From JBCCGG01 sp039029395 (GTDB lineage: Bacteria; Pseudomonadota; Alphaproteobacteria; Kiloniellales; JAKSDN01): a stretch of 64,000 bases of DNA. The stretch is from positions 1 to 64,000 of the forward strand of contig JBCCGG010000019.1 of assembly GCA_039029395.1 (NCBI GenBank). The letters are read 5' to 3'. Both the position numbers and the translations under genes were made by a program. The notes under the pieces are model-generated. The model saw only the letters and a list, made by a program, of their open reading frames with translations, ran no database searches and was not told the origin of the DNA. Shown in pieces: positions 42,796 through 51,738 of this stretch (positions are counted from its first letter, which is position 1; each line of letters begins with the position of its first letter).

Positions 42796-43233
42796 ATGTA
42801 CGATGGCTCGGAAGGCAATGCGATGACCGAGGTCGCCCTGGCGTTGGCCATGGGCTTCTTCTCGATTCTGGTGCTCGCACTGGTCTCCATGGGCGCCGGC
42901 AGCGGCGTCGCCAGCAGCGAGCGCGACACAGCGACGACATTGCTTTCCCTGGTGGTCAGCGAAACCAGCGCCCAGCCGGTGGCTCAGTTGAACAGCGACG
43001 ACCAGATCGTCATCGTTCATCGCGGCGCGCTGCTGGACGCCGAGCTCAAGCCGCTCGAGCCGCGCAACCTGGATGCCGCCAAGCGGGTCGTCCTGGCGAT
43101 CGACCCGACCGCGCCGATCGATCAAGCGCTCGAGGCCTTCAATCAAGTCGGCCGGCCGGATGCGGTCGTTGCCGCCCTGGACCAGCGTTGGCGCGAGACT
43201 CTGAGCCAGCTCGATCAAGGCGCCCGGCCATGA
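42796..43233 (+). CDS. Single-TM protein, candidate ExbD/TolR/MotB-like subunit
   Basis: 145 residues with one N-terminal membrane helix (about 10-33, AMTEVALALAMGFFSILVLALVSM) that has a glutamate (Glu12) at its entrance. ExbD and MotB carry a functional acidic residue at a similar spot. The rest is a small alpha/beta periplasmic domain (QIVIVHRGALLDAEL... and a final helix), the topology expected of a stator subunit. It opens a run of six overlapping genes and starts at ATG 42796 after GGGAGAGG. The identification is from architecture; sequence similarity to ExbD is not obvious. Confidence 0.55.
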   Translation: MYDGSEGNAMTEVALALAMGFFSILVLALVSMGAGSGVASSERDTATTLLSLVVSETSAQPVAQLNSDDQIVIVHRGALLDAELKPLEPRNLDAAKRVVLAIDPTAPIDQALEAFNQVGRPDAVVAALDQRWRETLSQLDQGARP

Positions 43234-43874
43234 GGGTAAGGCTTCTGATCACCGGCCTGGCCTTGGCCCTGGCTTTGGTTCCGATCGGCTACCTGAGCGC
43301 TTCGCTGGGTGCCGAGCCCGCGGCGCGCGAGGCCATGACGCGCATCGTCATCGAGGAGGCCCTGAAGACCAGCTTTCCGCCCTCATTGGCGCTCGCCGTG
43401 ACCGAAGCGGCTTCGAACTTCGATCCCCGCCACCAAGGTCCGGGCGGCCGGCGCGGTCTGATGCAGTTGACCCCGGCCATCGCTGTCGAACTGGGCGAAG
43501 CGGATCCGGCCGCCCTGTGGGAGCCGCGCACCAACGCCCGTCTGGGAATCGCCTACTTGGAACAGCTCATGCGCGCCAACGGCGGCCGGCTCGCGCCCGC
43601 GCTTCAGGCATTCGCCCGCACCGACGGTCAGCCCAGCGCCTTCGTGCATCGGGTCGAGCGTCTCAGCCGGCGCTACCGCCAGGAATCCGCGCTCTGGCTC
43701 GATGTTCTGAAGGATGAGCCGGTTCCCTGGACAGAGCTGCGCCCGGACGATGCCGGCCTCCTGCGCCTGGCCGACCTGGCGCGACGCATGGAGGATGCCG
43801 AGCCCGACATCGAGCGAAGACGCCGGGCCATTCTACCCTATCTGGATGACTTTGCTGGCCCGGGAGTGCGCTGA
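43230..43874 (+). CDS. Degenerate lytic-transglycosylase-like protein
   Basis: 214 residues. A membrane helix or uncleaved signal (residues about 5-27) is followed by an SLT-like domain (about 35-165) with the recognisable ASNFDPRHQGPGGRRGLMQLTPA core. The catalytic Glu of the ESxFxP motif is Ala61 here (a Glu sits two residues earlier), and the YNGG motif of the family is replaced by FARTDG. It is thus probably a binding or structural paralogue without activity. It overlaps the preceding gene by ATGA and lies one base before an apparently active homologue. Confidence 0.75.
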   Translation: MRVRLLITGLALALALVPIGYLSASLGAEPAAREAMTRIVIEEALKTSFPPSLALAVTEAASNFDPRHQGPGGRRGLMQLTPAIAVELGEADPAALWEPRTNARLGIAYLEQLMRANGGRLAPALQAFARTDGQPSAFVHRVERLSRRYRQESALWLDVLKDEPVPWTELRPDDAGLLRLADLARRMEDAEPDIERRRRAILPYLDDFAGPGVR

Positions 43875-43875
43875 C

Positions 43876-44418
43876 ATGAACCATTTGCTGACTTTCCGCT
43901 CGCCGATTGGCCGTCGTGGCATCTTGCTCGGCGCCTTGCTGTTGCCCTTGGCTGGCTGCGCCTCCCAGGCGGTCGCCAGCCGTCAGGAGGCGCGCGAATT
44001 TTCACGCCGCGAGATTCAGGCCATGGTGCGCCAGGAAGCGCCGCGCTACGGCGTGCCGATCGCGCTCGCGCTCGCCATGGCCCACGCGGAGTCCAACTTC
44101 GATGCCGGTGCCCGCAGCCATAAGGGCGCGCGCGGGGTGATGCAGATCATGCCGGCCACGGCACTCGGCGAGTACGGCGTCGATAAGGAGATGCTGTGGG
44201 ACCCGCGCATCAACATCCGAATTGGCCTGCATTTCATGAATCGGCTGTTGCACCGCTATCGGGGACGAATCGACTTGGCCCTCTCGTACTACAACGGAGG
44301 CTCGCGGGTCGGCGACCTGCCCAACGCCCGGGTCATCCCGGCGACCGCCAAGTATGTCGCCCGCGTGCGCCGCCTGCAGCGCCACTACGCCAGCCAGTCA
44401 GGAGGGGGTCTGACGTGA
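43876..44418 (+). CDS. Lytic transglycosylase lipoprotein (SLT domain)
   Basis: 180 residues. A lipobox LAGC at residues 25-28 places it in the outer membrane or periplasm. The SLT domain has the catalytic Glu72 in HAESNFDAGA, the GARGVMQIMP motif and ALSYYNGGSRV, all intact. It should cut the glycan strands of peptidoglycan with 1,6-anhydro formation. It follows its degenerate relative and precedes the 537-residue unknown by a four-base overlap. In trans-envelope systems such enzymes open the wall for a complex. Confidence 0.85.
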   Translation: MNHLLTFRSPIGRRGILLGALLLPLAGCASQAVASRQEAREFSRREIQAMVRQEAPRYGVPIALALAMAHAESNFDAGARSHKGARGVMQIMPATALGEYGVDKEMLWDPRINIRIGLHFMNRLLHRYRGRIDLALSYYNGGSRVGDLPNARVIPATAKYVARVRRLQRHYASQSGGGLT

Positions 44419-46028
44419 CCACATACGCCAGGAGCGCCGAGCAGCTCGTGCTCGAGGGCCAAACCGGCCCCGAGCTGGCGGCCGCGCTTAGCCTGGTGGC
44501 CGAGACCGAGGCGAACGGCCAACCCAAGTTCGCACCCGATGTATGTCGCAAGCTCAACCGGATCGTCGTCTGCCGGGCCTATGCCTCGAGCCTCTTGGAG
44601 CTTTGCCATCTGGTGGTCGCAGCCGGCCAATGGGGGACTTACGAGGCTTTCTTTTGGGCTGGCGGACCGGCCCGCCCGACCGCCTTCAAAGGCAAACTAA
44701 CGCAGGCACCCATGGCGTCAAACCTAGTTGTTGCCGTCGGCGCTCGGGAGATCACGCTGACCTATCCGGATGGCAGCTTTGCGATTACCTACGCCCGCAT
44801 GCCATTGCTTTCCGCCATGATGGAGTTCCTGGTGACCGCGCTGGGCTATGGCGAGGTCGACCAGGTCTGCGACGACCTTTCCTGCGCCCAGCCTACCGCG
44901 GCCGGGGTCTCCGCCGCGGCAAAGGCGCTCGCCAAGCGCCTCTATGCCTATTTGAACGTGCAGCTAGGCAGCCTCCACGGCCAGCGCAAGCTTCATGCCC
45001 TCATCGGTTTTATGTCGGCGCGCAACGGTGGGGACTTCACGCTCGAGGCGATCGACGACGAAGCCGTATTGGCGCTTTGGCTGGCGCGCTCCCACGCGCC
45101 GGAGGAAGGCGCCGACTTCCGCACCTTCAAGTCGGCCTTCAAGGCGTGCCTGCGGCTGCGCCAGGCCATGGCGAGCGCCCAATCCGCCGATGCGATCAAT
45201 CACGCCCGCCCAATCGGATCGGACAGGGCCGCCGGCGAGGTCGACCCGGCCGATCTCTGCTTGGCGGTCGAAACCATGAGCGAGCCGGCCGATCCCTTGG
45301 AACGTCTGGCCAAGCCGCCGGCCGGTCGGGTCAAATTCCTGACACGAAGCGAGAGCGGCGAGATTGAGCTGGTGGTCGCCTGTGGCGCCTTGGCGCCGGT
45401 CTTTCCCCTGTCGATACTGCGTGCGGAGGTCTTCGGCCAGGCGCAAGCCCGAATCACTCAAGCCCTGCGGCGCGGGCTCGAGCTGCCCATGGCCGAGGTC
45501 GTTCAGAGCGCCGTCCAAGACGATTATGAGAGCCGAGCGGCACGCTTCGAGACTCTGGAGAACCGGCTCGAGCGCCTCATGCTGGCCGGCCTCTTCGTGC
45601 TGGTCGACGCGCGCCGTGCCGAGGCGATCCACCTTATCCTGTTCTTCCGGCCACAGGCCGAGCTCGCGCCGTTGGGCCGGGATCTGGCCGGCGCTAACGT
45701 GGTCGCGCTGGATCAGGCCAGGCTCAGCCGAGAGATTCTCGAGCGCCTGTCGACCAGCGAGGCGCGTCCGGTGGAGCTGAGCCAACTGATGGGCGAAGCC
45801 AAGCGCGCCTTTCAATCGATCTCCCGGCGCGGCTTCTCTCAGAAGGAGATCGCCGAGCAGGAGGTCATCCAAGGCTTCGCCGAGGGCATCGGTGTGCTGA
45901 CCGAGCTGGCCGAGTGCCTAGGCGCTTTCTGCCGCCGGCTCGGCACCGGTGACGGGCGAGCCCGCTTCGCGCGCGATCGGGAAATCTTCGAGCGCCAATT
46001 TCAGCTGATCTACGGAGGAAGCTCATGA
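44415..46028 (+). CDS. Large cytoplasmic protein of unknown function (537 aa)
   Basis: No signal peptide or membrane helix. An N-terminal helical part (1-75) is followed by an alpha/beta region (about 80-180, with strands VVAVGAREITLTYPDGSFAITY), a helical middle (190-290), and a C-terminal part with strands AIHLILFFRPQAE and long helices rich in Arg/Glu. I recognise no known domain. It starts at GTG 44415 in a GTGA overlap with the transglycosylase gene and overlaps the next by ATGA, so it must belong to the same complex or pathway. Its size and lack of enzyme motifs favour an adaptor or cytoplasmic platform. Confidence 0.7.
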   Translation: MTTYARSAEQLVLEGQTGPELAAALSLVAETEANGQPKFAPDVCRKLNRIVVCRAYASSLLELCHLVVAAGQWGTYEAFFWAGGPARPTAFKGKLTQAPMASNLVVAVGAREITLTYPDGSFAITYARMPLLSAMMEFLVTALGYGEVDQVCDDLSCAQPTAAGVSAAAKALAKRLYAYLNVQLGSLHGQRKLHALIGFMSARNGGDFTLEAIDDEAVLALWLARSHAPEEGADFRTFKSAFKACLRLRQAMASAQSADAINHARPIGSDRAAGEVDPADLCLAVETMSEPADPLERLAKPPAGRVKFLTRSESGEIELVVACGALAPVFPLSILRAEVFGQAQARITQALRRGLELPMAEVVQSAVQDDYESRAARFETLENRLERLMLAGLFVLVDARRAEAIHLILFFRPQAELAPLGRDLAGANVVALDQARLSREILERLSTSEARPVELSQLMGEAKRAFQSISRRGFSQKEIAEQEVIQGFAEGIGVLTELAECLGAFCRRLGTGDGRARFARDREIFERQFQLIYGGSS

Positions 46029-46561
46029 CCGTTGCGTGGCATCACATGGCGTCGGAGCAAAAGGCGCTCGCCGGCGCTCTGTTCGAGGCGCTTTCGGCGC
46101 TGGACGAGGTTCCGGCGCAGGGCGCCGATGCAGTCGGTTTCGGCGCGCTCTATGCCTATGCCAGCGAGCCAGAGCAACCCATGACCGCTGACCTGGAGGC
46201 GGCCTTGCGGTCGCGGCCGCGCCTCGCCGCAGACTTGCGCCATCTCCTGGCCAAGGGCTGCGCCCGCCACGGCCAACGCTTGGCGGCCGCCAGCAGCGGC
46301 GCGGTCAGCCACCGGGAGGGCCCGGGCTTCGCCCTCGACATCCGCCCGAGCCGGGCCGATGCCAGCCAGGTTTACGTGGTCATCCAGCTCTCCGACGACG
46401 AGCCGCTGCCCTCCACCCTGTTCGTGACCGGCCCGGAGAGCGCATTTCACAAGCAGGCCCTGCCCTATTTGGCCGGCGACCGGCTGCAACTGCTTTTCGA
46501 AGCCGACGCCGAGATCGTTCTGGCGCTGCAGGACCCAACCAGCGAGGTGCTCCTGCGGTGA
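46025..46561 (+). CDS. Unknown soluble protein in envelope cluster (178 aa)
   Basis: Residues 1-85 are helical; residues 90-178 are predicted mainly as beta strands (FALDIRPSR, QVYVVIQLSDDEPLPSTLFVTG, DRLQLLFEADAEIVLALQDP). No export signal. No family recognised. It is coupled to both neighbours by four-base overlaps (ATGA and GTGA), so it is made in step with the 537-residue and Lon-like proteins and probably contacts one of them. Confidence 0.65.
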   Translation: MTVAWHHMASEQKALAGALFEALSALDEVPAQGADAVGFGALYAYASEPEQPMTADLEAALRSRPRLAADLRHLLAKGCARHGQRLAAASSGAVSHREGPGFALDIRPSRADASQVYVVIQLSDDEPLPSTLFVTGPESAFHKQALPYLAGDRLQLLFEADAEIVLALQDPTSEVLLR

Positions 46562-47769
46562 GCGAACGCATCAGGGTCGTCATCGCCACCACCGAGGGTC
46601 CGGCCGCGGTCGAGCGGCTGAGCGAAGAGGATCCCGCGGTCGGCTCGGTGATTTGCCTGCAGTGCAAGGCGGTCGCCCTGCCGATCAGCCCGGCCTACGA
46701 CGCCTTCGTGCGGCGCCCGACCGGCGTGATCGAGGCGGCCTACGGCCACCCTGCCTATCGGTTGGACGTCTCGGCGCCGATCTCGGACGGCTTCAGCTGG
46801 CAGCTCGGCGCCCTCGCGGCCCACGGCCTGAGCGCGGCGGGCCGTCTGGCAGGGCGCGACGATCCTTGCGACCGGATCCTATGGGTGACTGGCGAAGTCG
46901 ATCAGAGTCTCTCGGTCCTGGGCGTCGAACACCTGGCGGAAAAGTTGCGCGCCTCGGCCGCCCTGATCGGCGCGGCGCGCGGCGACGGCATCAAGGTCAC
47001 GCTGTGTCTGCCCCAGGCCAACATGGACATGCTCGACCCCGATTGGCGCCACATGCTGGGCGAGTCGGTGGAGCTTCTGCCGGTGGAAAGCGTGCGCGGA
47101 CTTTTTGCCCGCCTGCGCCTCAAGACCCCAGCCATCGGCCGATGCGCCACGCCGCCCCGGCGCCGGGTCAGGACGGTCGCCCTGGCGTCGGTCGCGTGCC
47201 TTGGCGTGCTGACCGTGCAGGTCCCGCCGCCTGGCGACGGCGGGGAGGGGCGTTCGGTGATTTCCTCTGCCGCGTCTCGGGAGACCAAGACGATCGAGTT
47301 GACCGCCCTCGAGCTGCGCGCGCCGCCCGGTTCCAGCTGTGCCGCCGTGCATTTGGGTGAGGCCGTGCCCGAGGTTCGGGAGGTGCCCTTGACTCTCGAC
47401 GGGCCGGCCGCCCGCTCCAGCGCCCGAGCCCTCTGCAATCTGCGATTCCAGCTTACCAACCGGGGTGCGCCCAAGGCGCTGTGGCTGGTCGGTGCGCGCG
47501 CCGGCGCGGGCGCCGACATGCTCTACAGCAAGACCATCGTGCCGCCACAGCACCTGGCGAGCGGCGAGCGCCGCCAGTTCGAGGTAACCCTACCCCGGCG
47601 CCTGCCGGCCGCGCTGTCCCACAGCTTTGCGATCATCGCCGAGCCGGCGCCCCAGACCGCCGGACCCGAGGCGACCTTGAGCCCGGACGCATGGGACAGT
47701 TGGGCCGCGGGCTTGAAAGCGGCGGGCCACGAGGTGATTTCGGCCGAGCACAGTCTCCTACCACGCTAG
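46558..47769 (+). CDS. Membrane-anchored protein with Lon-protease-like domain
   Basis: 403 residues starting at GTG 46558. Residues about 1-155 resemble a Lon (S16) proteolytic fold: Ser80 sits in SDGFSWQLGALAA, like Lon DGPSAG, and Lys129 in EHLAEKLRAS matches the Lon lysine, with ILWVTGEVD between them as in Lon (TGE/TGA strand). A single hydrophobic segment at about 200-217 follows a basic patch. The last 180 residues lie outside the cytoplasm and look like a beta-rich domain with a few Cys. If the dyad is active, this is a tethered protease; otherwise a binding fold. It ends the first overlapping run. Confidence 0.6.
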   Translation: MSERIRVVIATTEGPAAVERLSEEDPAVGSVICLQCKAVALPISPAYDAFVRRPTGVIEAAYGHPAYRLDVSAPISDGFSWQLGALAAHGLSAAGRLAGRDDPCDRILWVTGEVDQSLSVLGVEHLAEKLRASAALIGAARGDGIKVTLCLPQANMDMLDPDWRHMLGESVELLPVESVRGLFARLRLKTPAIGRCATPPRRRVRTVALASVACLGVLTVQVPPPGDGGEGRSVISSAASRETKTIELTALELRAPPGSSCAAVHLGEAVPEVREVPLTLDGPAARSSARALCNLRFQLTNRGAPKALWLVGARAGAGADMLYSKTIVPPQHLASGERRQFEVTLPRRLPAALSHSFAIIAEPAPQTAGPEATLSPDAWDSWAAGLKAAGHEVISAEHSLLPR

Positions 47770-47997
47770 TTGAGACACAATTCATAGCAGCAGGACAAAA
47801 CTTGAAGCTAAGCGTTCAATTCATTGCATTTGGAATGAAGCGCTTGGTTAGTTCTTCTTCTCCAATAGATGCCCTTGGCGCGACTTCTTCGGCATCGCTT
47901 GCCATTCTGGGTTCACATGCCCCGTGAATTCGGCTATCGTCTGCGCCGCGCTTGGGGAATTTCCGAAGACTTTCGGTTCTATCAGGAGGAGTTGAGC
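47770..47997. promoter_or_regulatory. Intergenic region before the large secreted protein
   Basis: A 228-base spacer with lower GC in its first half (AAGCGTTCAATTCATTGCATTTGG). It is the only sizeable gap in the first two-thirds of the cluster and may hold a second promoter. AGGAGGA seven bases upstream of 47998 is a very strong ribosome-binding site. A short inverted pair TTCATT/AATGAA flanks 47821-47838. Confidence 0.45.
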
Positions 47998-50172
47998 ATG
48001 AAGCCGCACCGCTCGATCCGTTCCATTGTGTCCCTGGCAGGCTTGGCCGCCCTCGCGTTTCTCGTCATTGTGGCCGGCAGCGAGTCGGCCTCCGCCAACT
48101 GGAATGAGCAGATCCTCGACACGAGCGATGACTGCGTGGACGAAAACGGCAATCCCACGCCGGGTCCCGACATGACTATCGTGATTTACAACAACTCCTC
48201 CGACCACAACATCTATCCGGTCGTGTTGGCCGGCGCGGCGAGCGACAAGGATCAGTGGATGCAGTCCTGCTTTCGAATCACCGACAAGGAGCTCGTCGAC
48301 AATCCCTTCCCGCGGCTCAGCCAGTATCGGATCTATGTGAACTGCTGCGAACCCGGACAGAACGGAATTCCCCCCAATGGCATGGTAGAAATCACACTGC
48401 CGTTCTATTCGCCTTTAGTGCAGGACATCGACCCGAGGAACAAAGAGCAGGCCCAGTTTATCGATTGGTGGCAAGGCGGCGGTATCAACCTCTTCGAATC
48501 GCCGGCTTCGAGCAGCAACCCGCCGGCCAATCTGCTGGCGTTTTGGAACAAGGACATAAATGAGGACAGAGGCGTCACACCCTTCAGTAATCCGCCCACC
48601 TGCAGCGGCCCGGGCTGCAGCCTGCATTTCTTCGTCGCGCCCAGCTCGATACCGAACGCGGCGCCTCAGCAGCTGATCGAGTACACCCTGGGAGCGATTC
48701 CTGTGGATGGAGAAAGGAAGCCCGGCGAGCCCCATTTTTTGTGGGTTTCGAACAATGTCGACTACGACATCTCGAACGTGAACAACGTCTACATGCCGGC
48801 GGCGATCGAGCCATTCGGCAACACCCTGGAAGGGACGTGCTGTCCGATCGGTTGGATCGGCTCCGACTCGACCCTCAGCGAATACGAGCAGGCGATCGCC
48901 AGCTGGCTCATGTCCGATCTGGCGAAGGACTGGCCGCTATACGTCGACACGAACAGCATGACCGTGCCGAAGGCGACCATTCCCGGCAAGGTTCCCTCGG
49001 CGCTGGAAATCTTTCTGAACGTTCCGGCGTTCGACAACACCAGCGTCTTCGACCCGGCGCCCAGCCAGTCGCCGCCGATCCAACGAATGGTGTCGTTGTG
49101 GCAGAGTTGCCAAATGGGGGCGCCCGACGAGATTTGCACGAACGTCAGAAGCGTGACCGCCTTGATGCAAGCGAACTTCTTGAACTACGCGAAAACCTAC
49201 GAGCAGAACAGGGACAGATGGGAGATCGACTGGAAGTGTAAGGAGCCGCCGGCGTGGATCGAAGACCCGACGCCGCCCCAGCAGGTCATGTTGAGCCACA
49301 TCTACGGTTGGACTCCCTTCAATGAGAGCTGCAAGTCGGGCGCCAACCTGTTGGAGGATACGCCGGGCTACGTCACACCGACGGACAAGGGAAACGATGC
49401 CTTGTACTATCGCGAGGTCAAGCGGCAATTCGACCAGCTGCAGTATTCGATCGACGTCTTGAACGGCGACTACGGCGAGTTCGACCCTTACGTCGCCCTG
49501 ATTCACGGGCCTGACTACCTGGACGCGCGCTTCACCTATGCCTATTCGGTGGACGACGCGCTGGGCAACATGCAGACCGACGGCACGGGCCTGATTATCG
49601 GCGTCGGCGGAACGGCCAACCTGCCGAATCTTGATCATGTCACGCCGGAGGTTTTGTTCACTTTCGGCTATGAGTCGAACTATCCAGAAAAGAACAATAA
49701 AGCTATCAAAAAGAAGATCACGTTCCCCATGTACGGTCGCTGCGTGGAGGCCCCCGACACCGAGACGAACCCCAAGTTCACCACCTTTGTCGTACCCTCA
49801 GGTATGGACGGGGAGGCGAGCTCGGTCGTCAATTGCGAGGTTACGCTGACAGATAGCGAGCAGCGCCACTACAAATTCACGCTGAAAGGCGTGCCGTCCA
49901 GTTTTCCCGAGAAGGATGAGTCGGCGAAGATCTGGCCGGATTCAAAGACCCTAAATATGATCAACAAGGATTTCGTCGATTGCTCCGGCTTGAGCGGCCA
50001 AGTTCTCACCAGCTGGTGCAAGCTCATTTACGTGTTCAAGGAAGTCGACACCTCCAATCCTCATCTTCCTTTCAGGCATCACGTCATCATGCCGGCGCCG
50101 CCGGATGTGGATCCCATGAAGAGCCCCCGTCCCACGCGACAGCCTTTGGGTCGGGTCCAATTGCTGAGATAG
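47998..50172 (+). CDS. Large secreted Cys-rich protein (724 aa)
   Basis: Sec signal peptide with hydrophobic core VSLAGLAALAFLVIVAG and cleavage after SASA (about residue 33). The mature protein is acidic, rich in Trp, Pro and Asn, and has some 18 cysteines, several in adjacent pairs (CC at VNCCEPG and GTCCPIG), implying disulphides. Residues about 50-230 resemble a thaumatin/GH64-like beta sandwich by feel (VIYNNSSDHNIYP, QFIDWWQGGGINLFE), which is a weak guess. Base composition appears lower in GC than the neighbours. It may be the cargo, an adhesin or a surface enzyme of the system. Confidence 0.75.
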   Translation: MKPHRSIRSIVSLAGLAALAFLVIVAGSESASANWNEQILDTSDDCVDENGNPTPGPDMTIVIYNNSSDHNIYPVVLAGAASDKDQWMQSCFRITDKELVDNPFPRLSQYRIYVNCCEPGQNGIPPNGMVEITLPFYSPLVQDIDPRNKEQAQFIDWWQGGGINLFESPASSSNPPANLLAFWNKDINEDRGVTPFSNPPTCSGPGCSLHFFVAPSSIPNAAPQQLIEYTLGAIPVDGERKPGEPHFLWVSNNVDYDISNVNNVYMPAAIEPFGNTLEGTCCPIGWIGSDSTLSEYEQAIASWLMSDLAKDWPLYVDTNSMTVPKATIPGKVPSALEIFLNVPAFDNTSVFDPAPSQSPPIQRMVSLWQSCQMGAPDEICTNVRSVTALMQANFLNYAKTYEQNRDRWEIDWKCKEPPAWIEDPTPPQQVMLSHIYGWTPFNESCKSGANLLEDTPGYVTPTDKGNDALYYREVKRQFDQLQYSIDVLNGDYGEFDPYVALIHGPDYLDARFTYAYSVDDALGNMQTDGTGLIIGVGGTANLPNLDHVTPEVLFTFGYESNYPEKNNKAIKKKITFPMYGRCVEAPDTETNPKFTTFVVPSGMDGEASSVVNCEVTLTDSEQRHYKFTLKGVPSSFPEKDESAKIWPDSKTLNMINKDFVDCSGLSGQVLTSWCKLIYVFKEVDTSNPHLPFRHHVIMPAPPDVDPMKSPRPTRQPLGRVQLLR

Positions 50173-50253
50173 GGTCCGATCTGCCCTTCTGGGGAAAATC
50201 GCTCAGCCCCTTTCATAGATCGCTCAGGCTCCAACTAACGGGACTGAACGATC

Positions 50254-50802
50254 ATGGACAGAACACCCAAGGCACTCTTGGTCGGCGCCGCGCTGGCGCT
50301 GCTGGCCGGCTGCAGCACGGACAAGGCGACCTTCGATCCGGGCGGCATCGGCTTTCACGAGGCCCGCTACGCCGAAGTCTCGGCGACCCGAGATTTCCGC
50401 GCTTGCTTCGAGGAGGCGCTCCAACTCGATAGCCAGGCCCGCAGCAGCGGCGATCTGGGCCGCTACCTGGCGAGCGCCCGGGTGCTGGAGAGCTGCGAGG
50501 CCAATCTGGGTCCTGAGGCAAACGGGGTCGCCAAGGAGGAGCGCATGCGCGCCTACGGGCTGACCGTCCAGAACTATCTTAAGGGCGGCGATGCGGTTTC
50601 CGCCCGTCGCAATCTAGATCGCTTCCGCCAGGCCTTTCCCGAAAACGATCTCTACTACGCCGATGGCGCCTCGTTCCTGACCACCATGGAGGTCCTGCTC
50701 GGCCAGGAGGACACGAAGGCCTTCGGTCAGTTCGCCGTGCTCAACGTGAGCGGACAGCTGAAGGACGAGATGCGCCGCATGCACCACTGGAAGAGCCAGT
50801 GA
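50254..50802 (+). CDS. Lipoprotein (182 aa)
   Basis: A lipobox LAGC at residues 17-20 after a hydrophobic core. The mature part is mostly helical with TPR-like spacing (RDFRACFEEALQLDSQARSSGDLGRYLASARVLESC, then EERMRAYGLTVQNYLKGGDAVSARRNLDRFRQAFPENDLYY). This would suit a scaffold on the inner face of the outer membrane. It starts at ATG 50254 in a rightward series with gaps of 22-80 bases, and it is probably co-transcribed with 50829 and later genes. Confidence 0.75.
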   Translation: MDRTPKALLVGAALALLAGCSTDKATFDPGGIGFHEARYAEVSATRDFRACFEEALQLDSQARSSGDLGRYLASARVLESCEANLGPEANGVAKEERMRAYGLTVQNYLKGGDAVSARRNLDRFRQAFPENDLYYADGASFLTTMEVLLGQEDTKAFGQFAVLNVSGQLKDEMRRMHHWKSQ

Positions 50803-50828
50803 TCCCCAGCGCTTGAAAGGACGACATC

Positions 50829-51716
50829 ATGGCCAAGAGACTTCTCCCGACCGGCAGCGCCCTGGTGATCCTCGCGGCGTTGGCCGGCCCGCCTGGCGCC
50901 TGGGCCGCGACCGATCCCGGCGCGGTGACCTGGAATCCGGTTGCCAGCGAACGCCTGGTCAAGCTACCCGGTTCCTACTTGCGGCGGGCGATCGACAACG
51001 ATTTCGCCGGCTCGAGCCTGGCCAGCGAGATCCGCGATGTCCAGGGCCTGATGAGCCTTAAGGCCCAGACCTTGGCCGATCTGCAAAACGCCGTCGAGCA
51101 GTCGGACGGCGATCTTCGGGTCGAGCTGCAGCATCAGTTCCTGGCCGAGAAGCGTGAGTATCTCGAGCTGGCCAGCAAACACCAAGACCTGCGGCGCCAG
51201 CAGATGACTGTCAAGCAAAGGCTGCTGCGCCGGTTGCTCGGCAAGCTCGACCGCCAAGAGGCCGCCAACACGCCCGAGCGCGCGGCCCTGATCGAAAAGC
51301 AGGAAGCGGCCCGCTCGCGGCTCGAGGGCACGATCTCCCAGGTCGACATCAAGATCTTCAACAACCCGACGGTCGGCCAGAGCAAGTACTCCAAGGAATA
51401 CGCCAAGAACGTGCTGGCGATCGAGCGCCTGGTCCAGGCGATCAAGGCCCACCCCATGAACGAGGGCTCGGAGATCGACGGCCGCCCGGTGACCAAGAAA
51501 GAGTACCTGCGCCAGCTCATGGCCGAGACCGAGGCCGACCTTCAGATCGTCGATCAGGAGGCCACCGTGCTCGGCTACATGGCCAAGCTGATCGCGCTCG
51601 ACGCTTTGGCGCTGAGCGATCTCCTGAGCGACCCGACCCCGGGCGACGGCTCGGACGACGACGACGGAGAGGAGACCGGGATCACAGCCGCGGTCGACTT
51701 CTTCGTTGCCCAATAG
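50829..51716 (+). CDS. Periplasmic coiled-coil protein (295 aa)
   Basis: A Sec signal peptide (cleavage after AWA, about residue 27) precedes a mostly helical protein. Heptad-like coiled-coil stretches occur at about 65-125 (IRDVQGLMSLKAQTLADLQ, EKREYLELASKHQDLRRQQ) and 125-250. The end is a run of acidic residues (GDGSDDDDGEE) followed by a short hydrophobic tail. No enzyme motif. The long helices suggest a spacer or linker across the periplasm. ATG follows GAAAGGACGACATC. Confidence 0.7.
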   Translation: MAKRLLPTGSALVILAALAGPPGAWAATDPGAVTWNPVASERLVKLPGSYLRRAIDNDFAGSSLASEIRDVQGLMSLKAQTLADLQNAVEQSDGDLRVELQHQFLAEKREYLELASKHQDLRRQQMTVKQRLLRRLLGKLDRQEAANTPERAALIEKQEAARSRLEGTISQVDIKIFNNPTVGQSKYSKEYAKNVLAIERLVQAIKAHPMNEGSEIDGRPVTKKEYLRQLMAETEADLQIVDQEATVLGYMAKLIALDALALSDLLSDPTPGDGSDDDDGEETGITAAVDFFVAQ

Positions 51717-51738
51717 ACGGCAGAAAGTGAGGTTCGCC

